From: Saccoglossus kowalevskii
Taxonomy: Eukaryota > Hemichordata > Enteropneusta > Harrimaniidae
Reading direction: 5' to 3'
Length of the DNA: 33,498 nt
Assembly (NCBI RefSeq): GCF_000003605.2
Contig: NW_003131856.1
Span: 379,302 to 412,799 of the forward strand
Under the pieces are notes generated by a model. It saw only the letters and a program-made list of their open reading frames with translations. It searched no databases and had not been told where the DNA came from. Every line of letters starts with the position of its first letter. Within the stretch, counting starts at the first letter, position 1. Both the position numbers and the translations under genes were made by a program. Positions 1 through 9,917 of this stretch are shown piece by piece.

Positions 1-1286
1 ACAATTTTTAGTTATGTCACAAGTTGAACGAATTATAAAAAAAAAACGATTTAAAAATATAAAAACACTAAGGTCGCTCTCTAAAAAAAATCCTTGGTTC
101 AATAGTTCGCTCGAAAAAAAAAAGACGTCGGTGTCTCTTAATAACGGTATAAGAAGAATGAAAACTCATCATGGTCATGTAGTCTGGTAGATCTAAGCAG
201 GAAGCATAGAAAGCAGATTATGTAGTCCCCTTGGTCTCAAGTTCAGCTGTAATATAATAACTGAATTTAAGATTATTGAGTACATAATCAATATTATAAT
301 TTGATGTGAATTAAAGGTTTTTTAAAAGTTTTTTCGTGCCCATTGTTTTTACCAATCGCTGTAGAAATTCAGCTTTATATGAATAAATAAATAAATCAGC
401 AAGCAATGGACACGAAATATTTCCTCCGACTATATTATAGAATAATTGTAACTTATATCAAGTAAGGCTAAGTTGTTTAATATAACACTCCTGCGAATAT
501 TGCTGAAAGCTAGTCTGCAGGTACAACAGGATGATATCTATTATAGCGATCACTGAGAGAGCTGAGTACATCACGCTCAAACAAACAAACATACAAACAA
601 CAAACAATAAATGACTTTGTACTGTATTCATGTGACTTTTTCACCACATTCTTCAGCAGCATTGTTTATTGCAATCAGCTACTAAATGGAAACTATCGAT
701 GGTAGACATCACGGCGACATCGTGCACGTACAAGCAGCTCATCATAGGCACGTTTACGATGTTACTTTGTACATTTCTGACAGTAACGTTCACTAATTGT
801 GATGTACCTGCCCTCTATGCCGAATATAAAGCGGATAAAAACTTATTTACCCACGTATTTGTGTCATGGCGGTATTGTAAAATGTATGAAATGCACATGT
901 ACACTTAAGTTGAGAATGGAAACGACAATTGATATGCCACTAGACTTATTCAAATTGCAATGCCGAACATGAAAAAGGATCTTTTTTATAAAAAACAAAT
1001 TACAAACTGTGGGTGTTGTTGTATTCAGCCAACAAACAAAACTTAATTTATTCAACAAAATAAAATATAAAAAAATCATTCTGCTCCTCCCCAGGTAGAA
1101 TTTGTTGTTTGGTTCTTGGTCGCGAAAGCCCGCATTATCATAGCGGCGTGACCACTCCTAATTGGTTACGATACATCAATATTGCCATGTATAAAACCAT
1201 ATCAACACCCACTAAATATAATTTAATATTGAAATCTTAGTTCAAGGAATATTTTTCATCAATAGAAACTTCTTGATGTTACTCCA
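1..1286. other. upstream intergenic DNA, no supported gene
   Basis: AT-rich DNA with poly-A runs (for example 40-49 and 114-123) and a short CAAA-type microsatellite at about 579-612. An imperfect inverted repeat (ttcgtgcccattg near 334 against caatggacacgaa near 404) could be the ends of a degenerate element of about 90 bp. One open stretch on the + strand, with its first ATG at 699, encodes a short hydrophobic segment like a signal anchor (LIIGTFTMLLCTFLTVTF). It has no convincing splice donor or homologue that I recognise, so I do not call a gene. Confidence 0.5.
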
Positions 1287-2385
1287 GTACTCCCTGTCAA
1301 ATACAGCCAAAACAAAGTCAGCTTGGACGTTCAGTTGTGAGACGTGACAAAATAAACGGTGCCAGCGATAGATTTCGAGTATGAAAGAACAAAATAAACG
1401 CAATCAAAGGCGCCGACCACGCGCGTTGGAAATAAATAGAACACGTTGCGACGAGAAATCTCACCTGCATCTTTCACTCACGCAAACGCACACACATGCT
1501 ATTTCTGTATATTGAATACGTTGGTAACGGAAGGGACAAGTTTAAATCATCTTTGTATTAACACAACTTGAAAGCAACAGTCTCACAATGAATATATGTT
1601 TATAAATTATCAAACTAAACAATCAATGAAGCGGACTGCGACAGTGTTAAGACGAAAAGACAAGGCTAAGACGAAAAACATGTGACAGTACAATCTCAGA
1701 CTTGTATTACTACTAGTCTGAGGTACAATTAAGCTCGTCTACTACACGCCCGAGGACTATACGTTCAAGTATCCAACTTCCCAATACAAAACATGTTTAC
1801 TATCAACAATAATTTCTAGTACTGGCTGGATAATTGCGTATTATCAGTTGACATCAGACATATATGTACATGATTTTTTGAACAATGTCTCAAATTTCCG
1901 AAAGAATATTCAAATAAGTTGGGATAAATACGAATTGAATGTCCATCTTGTAAAAAATCAGCTAAACAGTTCACCACCACGATTATGGTGAATTGTCGAG
2001 TTATCAACGAAGACGAGCGAACGTCTCCGGTCATGAGCTGGCTGGTTCGAATTTATCCACTTTTACAGAGATGAACATTGCGTTCGAGTTGAGTTACTAG
2101 TAATTACAAGCCTGATTTACATTTTTCTTGTGGTGTTTTTCGTCAATGTATTAAATATAAGTGCGTTGGGAAATAGCATAATTATATTGCGTTTTAGTGA
2201 AAGAGGCTGTGTCACAACGCGTTCTATTTACTACCAACGCGCGTGGTCGGCGCCTCTGATTGCGTTTATTTTGTATTTTTATTTTCAAAATGTACCATTG
2301 GCTGCGTTTTTTTTTTGTTACGTCTCGCAACTGAACGTCCAAGTTGACCTTGTTTTGGCTGTAAAGAGTTATACTACTATATAGT
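1287..2385. repeat. long inverted repeat, ~300-bp arms around a ~480-bp spacer
   Basis: The left arm (about 1287-1590) matches the reverse complement of the right arm (about 2070-2385). The outer part is well conserved, including the perfect 20-base core GCGCCGACCACGCGCGTTGG at 1410-1429, whose complement lies at 2235-2254. Similarity fades inwards but can still be followed to the acaag...taaatca...ttgta blocks. Small indels shift every reading frame between the arms, so the repeat is not coding. It may be two opposed copies of one dispersed repeat or a foldback-type element. No clear terminal motif or target duplication was found. Confidence 0.75.
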
Positions 2386-2509
2386 TTATTGTAAAGGTCG
2401 CAATTTTATTAGCATGAAATGGCTCAAGTCCTTGATTTGTTTGTCTTTGTAGTAGAGACACTCTCTGTTCTCCACTTATATCGGAGAACGGGAACAGTAT
2501 TTGTTCCAT

Positions 2510-2539
2510 CACAGTCCATCTATCTATAGAAGGACTGTG
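2510..2539. mobile_element. 30-bp hairpin element with 7-bp target duplication (copy a)
   Basis: A 30-bp near-perfect palindrome (13 of 15 positions paired) starts CACAGTCC and ends GGACTGTG. It is bracketed exactly by the direct repeat GTTCCAT at 2503-2509 and 2540-2546. The same palindrome recurs at 3266-3293 and 13476-13506 with different 7-bp flanks, which is why I call it an inserted element rather than a local hairpin. It lies just upstream of the E-boxes of the FAM81 promoter. Confidence 0.65.
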
Positions 2540-2576
2540 GTTCCATCAATGCCAGCGAAGAACCTCAAGGACGGGG

Positions 2577-2622
2577 CACGTGAACAGGCTTCAGAATCAC
2601 GTGACACGTCCAAAATGGCGAC
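2577..2622 (+). promoter_or_regulatory. FAM81 promoter: two E-boxes and a YY1-like motif
   Basis: Two CACGTG E-boxes occur 21 bp apart (2577-2582 and 2598-2603). The second sits in the 8-bp palindrome TCACGTGA at 2597-2604, the form bound by USF/MITF/TFE-type bHLH-zip factors. A YY1-like AAAATGGCGAC follows at 2612-2622. This is a locally GC-richer island in AT-rich DNA, directly upstream of a good splice donor, as expected of an initiator-type promoter. The assignment to FAM81 rests on position, as the next same-strand gene. Confidence 0.5.
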
Positions 2623-2694
2623 TGTTGTCAGTGAGTGAGTTGCTAGGACGCTGTGATTTCCGTCGTCGTTAAAAGTTTTCCTCTGAAGTTCAAG
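2605..2694 (+). other. probable untranslated first exon of the FAM81 gene
   Basis: The stretch ends in a strong donor (TTCAAG|gtaata, donor at 2695). The first coding exon downstream has a good acceptor preceded by 29 untranslated bases, so a 5' non-coding exon is needed. The transcription start is not visible; the left limit is approximate. An ATG at 2615, inside the YY1-like motif, opens an 8-codon upstream ORF ending TGA at 2636-2638. It would be in the leader only if transcription starts upstream of it. Confidence 0.4.
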
Positions 2695-3898
2695 GTAATA
2701 CACGTGTTCTCTTATTTAATGCAACTTCGTGTTGTCGATGCCGTAATATTTGCGTCGTCATACGACACTTTTGCCGTGTTATTTTACACCTGGTGTTGAA
2801 TTTCAATTGTACTTGATGACACGTAGGGTAATGTTGAATTCAGCGAAGTGTATGTATTACAGTAATTTGTTTGCGACCATTCGCACTTCCACTTCACCAA
2901 GTATTGTTTACCCCGAGGCATGTTTGTAACAACCACGACAGTTATATGCATCCGGATACATTTATGTCTCGTATTTAGAGTTATTGCGACTGAATCTAAA
3001 ATGTATATAAGTTGTTTTTCCTTGGCAGTGATTTAATCGATCGTATTTATCGCGTGTATATTGTTTGTTGTTACAATGGATACGTTTTTGATAATGACGA
3101 CACGGCATTTGTGAAACGACCAGTCCCTGTAGCCGACCGACGGGCTGTCATTGGACTTTTTTTTTTGTTAAAATTTTGTTTGGTTTTCTTGTTATGATAC
3201 TAAATCTTTGTCGATACAGTAACTGTGTGTTTATAAAATTATCCGCGATTTGACCTGAGTGTATACACAGTCTCTCAGTGTTGAGGGACTGTGGTGTATA
3301 GTATATTCTGGGGAAGCACAAATATTTGTTTAGTAACCGTGTGTGGAGCGAAGACATTCGTTTGAAACGTCCTCACACAACACAACGCTAGGCATAAATT
3401 CTCGTATATTGGACACGGCCAGGGCTCTGAAATGGAAGAGGCGTTACTAGTAAATTCCCCTTCAAGTTCCACAGTGATTTAATAAAAAAACTCGTTACAA
3501 TGATATCTATCTGACTTTTGCAAGAGTGGGAGTGGGGAGTGGTCAGGGATTGACCATTTTAAACTTGGGGTAATATACAGTGCAGCTGTGCAAGATGTTT
3601 TCTCCTACTTTCTTTTCTTTTTGGGGCAATTATTTTTTCTTTCTTGCTGCAACATCATTTCCCCTCAACTCAGTAGCACATAATTTGTTTTACTGTCTAG
3701 TGTTCCAGCAGATGGTGTTTCCAAGTTTGTCCCTCCCCTTCCCTCCACTCCCCAGAGTTTATAATGGTTTATCTCCCATGATACAACACATGACAATGTC
3801 ATTCTTGTTCAGATGGAATCTAAAGTCATGCTTCAAGTCATTTGCCATGGTGTCAAGTACACAATAACACTACAACATTTCTTTTCTTAACGTTCCAG
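2695..3898 (+). other. FAM81 intron 1 (proposed)
   Basis: About 1.2 kb with no supported coding sequence. It contains copy b of the small hairpin element (3266-3293). Its 3' part is pyrimidine-rich (3600-3760) and leads to the polypyrimidine tract and the ttccag acceptor at 3897-3898. The open frames here are T-rich artefacts. Confidence 0.45.
3266..3293. mobile_element. 28-bp hairpin element with 7-bp target duplication (copy b)
   Basis: A 28-bp palindrome starts CACAGTCTCTC and ends GAGGGACTGTG (11 of 14 positions paired). It is flanked by perfect direct repeats GTGTATA at 3259-3265 and 3294-3300. It belongs to the same family as the copies at 2510 and 13476 and lies in intron 1 of the FAM81 gene. 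Confidence 0.65.
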
Positions 3899-4200
3899 CC
3901 ATTAAACAGAAAGTTTACCAAACAGCAATGATGGCTGGAGTATCTCCACGGTTACCATACATTGACGATTACGAGAGACCTCCCAGTCGTCGCTTAGAGG
4001 TCATTGAAGACAGGTTGCTACATCAAGAAAAAACTACATCATCGCTGATTGACAGAGCGTTTAAAATAAAGGAGGATATCATTGACACTTTGAACTTGAC
4101 ACATGGAACATGGCAGGGTGAAAAACAATCACGGGAATTACTACAGGAACATATTAGAACAATCACATTAGTTGTGAAGAGGCTGAGCAGAGAAATTGAG
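3899..4200 (+). CDS. FAM81A: FAM81 exon 2: 5'UTR end and residues 1-91
   Basis: The acceptor is cgttccag (AG at 3897-3898) behind a pyrimidine tract. It is followed by 29 untranslated bases and ATGATG at 3928. The exon ends ATTGAG|gtatac, phase 0. It encodes the conserved N-terminal helix with the LLHQEKTT and EHIRTITLVVKRLSREIE blocks. Confidence 0.9.
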
Positions 4201-7200
4201 GTATACCGGTAGTCACTTATTTTTTTGATATTTTTGTGATTGAATTTTTTCATGCATACTGACAGATGTGTGGCTGGGATTATTATTCTATGCAGTACGA
4301 ACCTCAGGAAAACAGTCTGATTGATTGCGCTTGTCATTAATTTTTGATTATTTGAACATTTATTAAGGTCGTTGGCTACCATTAAAACACATTATTAGAT
4401 TTCCTTGACTTTTATAGTGTTGATTTGTTCTATATTGTTGTTCACAAAAGCAATATAAAAATATCTGACCAACAAACTTCACATTGCCCAAAAAACATCA
4501 AACAGCATTTTTGAGATATTTATCATTGGTTTTTATGGTAAAAAAAGTCTCCCCATATCTCCAAATTTTTTTTGGTAACATATGGTGAAAGAAACATAGG
4601 TATAAAATTGGTACTTACGCTTGTCATAAAATTATGAATTATTATAACTTAAAAACAACTACCGGTATTTGCATTTAGTCATTTTGTACTAGGTAAAAAC
4701 AAGAGTTGATATGTTTCCAAATAATTATGTAATATTTTTGAAACATTTATGTGATAAATTTATTGACTCTATTTAGTAGACCTCAAATATAAATAAATTA
4801 AGGCATACTGTAAAAGGGTTAATTATTCACTGGGTATTAATTTTGCTTATTTCGCTGACTGGAAATGCGCTAAATTAAAACCTAGTGAATATGTAAAATT
4901 TAGCATAGAACACATTATCTAAATGATTAAACCATGAATTTAAAACCCACTGAATATGCCTGGATGGTAAATCAGCGAAATTCAAACCCAGTGGAAATTA
5001 GTCATTCTACAGTATAGTATTTTTTCTCCACTAAACAGTAAATAGGTATGTTTATTGACACATTTAGTGACAGGACTTGAGGTTTTCTTAAATGTGTGTA
5101 ATTTTGTAATTATGTATTTATTTTATTTTCATATTTCTACATTCTGCTTTAAGATGTGTTGTCCATGTTTTAAAGCTAAGAATAAAAATTCTAAAACGTT
5201 AATTTCCTGATGAAACAATAACAATACTGTAAAAATACTTTATTTTCACTTGTAATTAATTTCTGATATTTTAACTGAAGGAATGATTCAGTGAAAATAA
5301 AATCCAGCAAATATACTCTTTTTCCTATATTTTACATTCAACTCGTCAGAAATCAGTGAAAATAAATTCCATATAAAACACACAAAAGTCTTTTCAGCGA
5401 AAATTAATTTCAGCAAAAGTACTTTACAGTATAACTTATTGCTTTATATTTTGTCAAGAAGAGGAAACATCATTGATTGATAGCTTTTAATTGTGATGAT
5501 TTCCTATCATGTTGTTGAATTGCTAGAGAAAAATAACTAATTTATCATTCAATCTGATTGGCTAACTAATAGGATTACAGTAATTTTTTCCTAGTCCCAT
5601 ACTAGTATTTCATTATTTTCAACATCTGCTGCACATGGATAATATTCTGAAAACCAAATTTAATTAATTTGACATTGATACTTGGTAGACCTTCACAATG
5701 TTAAGGCTACAGTCATTAAATTGGATCAGTGAACTTTCATAGCCACAATTTTTTTTTCTGAAACTTCACTTTCAAGTCAATCAAATTTACTTCTGTCTTT
5801 ACAGTATACGATGTTGGATGTTTTGAGATAAGTAGATCAAGTAATTGTGTTTTTCTGACTCCTCCTATCAAGTGTAAAATATAGACTACAAACATATACA
5901 TGTTTTGTGTTTCGAATGTAATTGTAAAAGTTTTAATTGTTCATTTATTTTTGCTCATTTCTTTGATAGCTAAATGAGATAATTAAATCTTTTGAATATA
6001 TGCAAAATTAATTAACCAGTGAGTTTTTAACCTAATGGAGATGCATGCAAATTTAAATTTAAAATTTAACTCATTTTTTTCAATACACCTTTCTTTAGAC
6101 TCGCGTATCTGTGTCGTCTAATTGATGTACCCGGTATATGTGAATACATACATGTATAATAAGCAGTGTCGTCCAAAACATGCTTTAATTATGTTTGGTT
6201 GTGTTGTTATTTATTTAGAATATAATAAATGTCTGAAAAAACAACAACATGAATTTTCATTGACAAATAACTTCAGATCAAAGATCAACATGATAAGAGG
6301 TCTTACCTTCATATACTATGGAATACTTTATTTTCGCTGGAATAAATTTTCGCTGAAAAAACTTTTTGGGCGTTTTGTATGGAATTTATAAATATAGGAA
6401 ATATAGGAAAAAAAGTATATTCGCTGGATTTTATTTCCACGGAATCATTCCTTCAGCGAAAATAGCGAAAATAAATTCCAAGCGAAAATAAAGTATTCTA
6501 CAGTATTGATGACTGAACCCCCTAGGTAGGTGTAGTCTAGTATGGCTAAACTTTCTACTTAGGTGCAACTCAGTGTAGTTAAAGTCCTTAGCTTGGTGCG
6601 ACTCAGTTATACTGAACTCCTTAGTTCAGTATAATTTAGTGTCACTAAACTCCCTAGTTAGGTGCAATTCAGTTTTACTGAACTCCCTAGTTAGATGTAT
6701 AAAGTCTTTCCTAGATTTATTATTATTTTTATGAAACATATTAACTTATAAACTATTTTTCATTGTTGTTCTTTTCAAACATTTAATTTTGTCTAGATAT
6801 TGGAAGATCAAGTAAGAGATCGGGATAACACAGGAGCAACCACCAATAGGGATGTGAAAACGCTGGAAATTCACCACGTTGGCAACGTTGTTGACTTGCG
6901 GGGACGAGTTGCTCGTTGTGACGCTTCCATAGCACGACTATCAGCTGACCTGCGAACAGTATTTGAAACAGTCAGTGTTTTGAATCGTCAATTACAAGAA
7001 AACAACTCAGCAGTAATGAGTGCAATACGAAGACTTGATCACAAAGTAAGAAGAGCTTGAGTGGTCAATACTAGTGTATTCTTATTGGAAAGACTTCCTT
7101 TCCATCCTTCCTCTAATCCTAACTCGACCTCCCTCTCACCCCAAACCCCCAACCCCCAATTCAATTATAAATTTCTTAAGAGAGAGCTTAAGAGTAGGGG

Positions 7201-9917
7201 TACTAGGCTGAAACGTAATGAGTTTTATTTAACTTTTTACAATAGACGTTAATATTTCAACAATAATTTATTGTTTCTGTTTTTAGTCTGCAGCATTCGC
7301 ATTTCGAATATATTTCATTTTAAAATTCTATACTGTGAAACTTAATGTCTTAATTCAAAAAACATTTGCACTGCGATCATTAATATTCATTGCTAATTAA
7401 AATTCATATAGCTCATTAATATTCATGACCGACAAACACTCCCGTTGGGCTGGCGAGATCCCTGGGTAGGGTTTGTGTTAGGTTTCGGGTTGGGGGAATG
7501 CAAAAGAAACTCTTTCCTTGTTTTTAATATCACACCACAAGGAATCACCCATAATTCTGTATCATTTGTGTTGTTGAATATTGCTATTGCTAAGTTGTTA
7601 AATTTATAACTAATCTTTATAGAATATATGCCAGAGAATACAGGGATGTGTAACAGAAGACATAAAAGATGAGAATATCATTCCATTCGTTAAAGCATCA
7701 GTCATTGTGCTGTGACATGTTAACTATGGGGGACCAGGCAATGTAAACAGTTCATCCTGAATGTGCGCTTGCTTAGTGAGGACTAAGGTCTGCTGTATTA
7801 GGCTATATCAAATATGTAGACTAAAATGTTCACAATGGTTTAAAATGTCATACTCAAATATAATATTGTAATTCGGGTTTCATAATGTAATTGACTTTAA
7901 ATGCTAATGTCACTGCTGAGATCTTGTTGAGAGTGAGAAGGTTACAAGCCTTTGCCTCTCAAATGTTTTTTTTTTCTGTCATCGGGTCCACTGTTCTAGA
8001 TGCCATGGTTACAATGTCAGGGGAACAGTTAACTAAGGATGGGATAAAATTGAAAACTATTTGAGGGGGAATACAAGTCTTGTGGATTTCTCGATCTCAT
8101 CAATATCTTGATGGTCATTTACGTCTATTGTCAATTACATGATCAAATGTGGCTAAATTGTTCTCGCTAAGCCATATTCCATTGAAAAACATAATCAACA
8201 TATTACTTTGATTTTGTATGTGTGTGCTGTAACCTAAAGTCAAACTTTGCATTCCATTCAAATTCCATGAGACGTTGAGAATAAAAGAAAATATGGCACC
8301 AGCACGTCCCTGTATTCTATTTTCTCTTATTTTGTGAATATTAATAAATAATAACAAGCCAATTTGTAAGCTAACAATTCAAACAAAAACAATCAATGCT
8401 CTGGTCCCGAATATTCAGCCAATAACAATGCAGTCTTCATATCAAAGTGGCAATGTGCATTGATAACCTGTTTGGAAAATTTATTAAAATTTACTAAAAA
8501 ATTATGTAATTCATGTTTTTTTCACCAATCAGACAAGGATACTAAAAGTTTCAATGCACAAGGAATAAAAAGAATTGCATGCAATATATCATGGAGTGAA
8601 CTTCTTTAACTAAGTAATGAATGAAAAACTTTCATGCATGTTTCAGATCACTTCGATGGATAACAGAATTGATAACACTTCAGTACAGCACATTACTAAG
8701 ATAACATCGGTAGAAGGCGAGTCAAGCACGGCTGTCAAAAGACTGGATAGTAAAACAATGGGTCATTTGCAGGAGATAAAATCCACGCTAGAAGCCACTA
8801 AAAAATACAATGACACTGAAAGAGATCGACTGGCAAGACAGTTTGTACAGCAGTTGGAGGTTTTGCAAACGATGAGAGATGCAAAACAGGTAAACATTAC
8901 GACAACTTTTTATCAGTACAACACACTGGCACATTACAACACTATAAACCATTTAATTTTCTAGATTTAATGATTTAGCTCATGAGAAAAAGCGCTGTGT
9001 CTTCATGTCTTTAGGACCCCAGTGAATTTGTCACTGGTACAAAATCTTAAAATGTTCACTGACAAAAATTTATCTCTCGCGAATTTAAATCGGTTCACTG
9101 TATGTTGTTGTGTCATCTGCATGCTACCGTAGTAACCACATAAGTGAGAATAGAACAGATAACTTCCATGACCTTCCATGAGAACTCTTTCACATAAACT
9201 AAATTCTAATAAATGAATCATTTCAAATTAAATGGTTTGTACTGCTTTTAACATTGTTGTTTTTTTACAGTTGCCTGAATTCTATATTTGATCAGATTTT
9301 AGACCTGCCGGAATTCAAAGCCATTCACAATGAACAACTCTGAATTATACACCTGTAATTTTAAGCAATGTAAATGCTCTCTGCTACTGGAAGGTATTGT
9401 TTGCAGTGCATAGTTGCGGGCCTTGTTATAATAATGACTGCACTGCACTGTGGTAATATGTAAAGTAGGTAGTAATTAAGGAACCATCTCTAGTTATAGG
9501 TATCATGTGTGAAAAAGACAAAGTAATTCGTTTAAGCTAATTCGTTTCATTCATGAAATTGTAATATTGTCATTCCAGGACAAGTTTGAAGACAGGATGG
9601 ATGCACGATTTCAGAGACTTGAGAAGCGTATAGAGGTACTTGAAAATGCAATGAGCCAGGATCGTGAAACTGCAAAACGAAATGACTCTGAACTTAGAAG
9701 GTACTGGGAAGTGAAATTAGACCAACGGCAGGAACATTTTGACAAGAGACTGCTAGAAGAAATGGAAAAAATGAGGATTGAAAACCGACGAGGATTTCAA
9801 AATGCCCATGACAGTATAAGCACCACAAAGAATATTCTCGATAGCAAACGCAAAATGCTGGCAGAGCAGATGCATAAGGAGATAAGAAGCATTAAAAAAA
9901 TGGTTGTGTTGGTGTGA
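3928..9917 (+). CDS. FAM81A: FAM81A/B family coiled-coil protein (4 coding exons)
   Basis: Coding exons are 3928-4200, 6797-7045, 8647-8889 and 9579-9917 (TGA at 9915-9917), all phase 0. Joined they give 367 aa, against 368 aa recalled for human FAM81A. Family hallmarks are the N-terminal block with EDRLLHQEKTTSSLIDRAFKI (residues ~29-49), EHIRTITLVVKRL (about 74-86) and the diagnostic LRGRVARCDASIARLSA (125-141). The rest is charged heptad-type coiled coil up to the C-terminal basic IRSIKKMVVLV. No signal peptide or membrane segment is visible. Vertebrate FAM81A is reported as a postsynaptic-density scaffold and FAM81B as sperm/cilia-associated. The role here is unknown, and the gene may predate the A/B split. 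ATG 3931 has a slightly better Kozak context than ATG 3928. The orthology is secure; the function is not. Confidence 0.93.
4806..5015. mobile_element. MITE family A, copy 1 (TA-flanked)
   Basis: About 210 bp starting TACTGTAAAA and ending TTCTACAGTA, with terminal inverted repeats of about 45 bp (attcactggg... / ...cccagtg). It is an inverted copy of the repeat at 24569-24780, sharing the internal blocks aacacattatctaaatga and gaatatgcctgg/ccaggcatattc. TA at both ends fits a Tc1/mariner-type target duplication. No transposase is encoded. Confidence 0.8.
5225..5433. mobile_element. MITE family B, copy 1 (TA-flanked)
   Basis: About 209 bp from TACTGTAAAAATACTTTATT to CTTTACAGTA. Inverted termini carry repeated tttTCGCTg/cAGCGAAAa-type words. 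It matches the reverse complement of 6314-6505 along its whole length, including the shared centre actgaaggaatgatt and tatactctttttcctatattt. It is non-coding and its termini resemble family A. Confidence 0.8.
6314..6505. mobile_element. MITE family B, copy 2, opposite orientation
   Basis: About 192 bp from TACTATGGAATACTTTATTT to TATTCTACAGTA. The terminal repeats (aatactttattttcgctgg...) are nearly perfect over about 40 bp. It is the inverted counterpart of 5225-5433, so the intron transcript could fold across about 880 nt. Confidence 0.8.
6513..6705. repeat. 33-bp minisatellite, ~6 degenerate copies
   Basis: Tandem units of 33 bp resemble ctgaactccctagttaggtg plus caattcagtttta. They start at roughly 6513, 6546, 6580, 6612, 6645 and 6678, and the last is partial. 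They abut the end of MITE copy 6314-6505 in FAM81 intron 2. No protein-repeat logic is evident. Confidence 0.75.
6797..7045 (+). CDS. FAM81A: FAM81 exon 3: residues 92-174
   Basis: The acceptor is ttgtctag and the donor CACAAA|gtaaga, both phase 0. The exon carries the most diagnostic family motif, LRGRVARCDASIARLSAD (residues 125-142), followed by coiled coil. Confidence 0.92.
7046..8646 (+). other. FAM81 intron 3
   Basis: A 1.6-kb intron. It opens with a C-rich tract (7131-7157) able to form a G-quadruplex on the opposite strand, and holds a G-rich degenerate telomere-like stretch near 7467-7496 (gggtagggtttgtgttaggt...). Alignment of the flanking exons to human FAM81A leaves no gap that a missed exon would fill. 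Confidence 0.8.
7131..7157 (-). other. putative G-quadruplex on the minus strand
   Basis: Four C-runs on the + strand (3, 4, 5 and 5 bases with loops of 5, 3 and 2) give a G3+N1-7 pattern on the minus strand. It starts 86 bp inside intron 3 of FAM81, on the template strand. Confidence 0.55.
8647..8889 (+). CDS. FAM81A: FAM81 exon 4: residues 175-255
   Basis: The acceptor is catgtttcag and the donor AAACAG|gtaaac, phase 0 at both ends. It encodes coiled coil aligning with the central region of human FAM81A (AVKRLDSK here against QLLDTK there). Confidence 0.88.
8890..9578 (+). other. FAM81 intron 4
   Basis: 689 bp with no repeat or coding signal that I can support. It ends in tgtcattccag. Confidence 0.8.
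9579..9917 (+). CDS. FAM81A: FAM81 last coding exon: residues 256-367 and stop
   Basis: The acceptor is cattccag; the exon stays open to TGA at 9915-9917. It encodes DKFEDRMDARFQRLEKRIEV, then a long charged coiled coil containing NRRGFQNAHDSI, which aligns with the human segment NAGFAAVYESI near the C-terminus. Confidence 0.9.
   Translation, partial: DKFEDRMDARFQRLEKRIEVLENAMSQDRETAKRNDSELRRYWEVKLDQRQEHFDKRLLEEMEKMRIENRRGFQNAHDSISTTKNILDSKRKMLAEQMHKEIRSIKKMVVLV

Larger units (their letters stand above)
4201..6796 (+). other. FAM81 intron 2, rich in small transposons
   Basis: A 2.6-kb, very AT-rich intron. It contains one family-A MITE (4806-5015), two family-B MITEs in opposite orientation (5225-5433 and 6314-6505) and a 33-bp minisatellite (6513-6705). 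Apart from these I see no conserved structure. Confidence 0.85.

Noticed and set aside
669-908. 79-codon ORF with a hydrophobic segment, possibly the first exon of a membrane or secreted protein
   Set aside because: There is no recognisable homologue, no strong donor and no downstream partner exon. The first ATG (699) leaves only 69 codons.
1816-2034. 72-codon minus-strand ORF in the inverted-repeat spacer
   Set aside because: No recognised family and no splice or promoter support; retained only as a remark under the inverted repeat.
3580-3867. 95-codon ORF upstream of the FAM81 coding exon
   Set aside because: It is a translation of the pyrimidine-rich end of intron 1, with strong phenylalanine/serine/leucine bias and no homology.
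7467-7496. Telomere-like GGGTAGGGTTTGTGTTAGG stretch
   Set aside because: Too short and degenerate; there is no run of perfect TTAGGG units.
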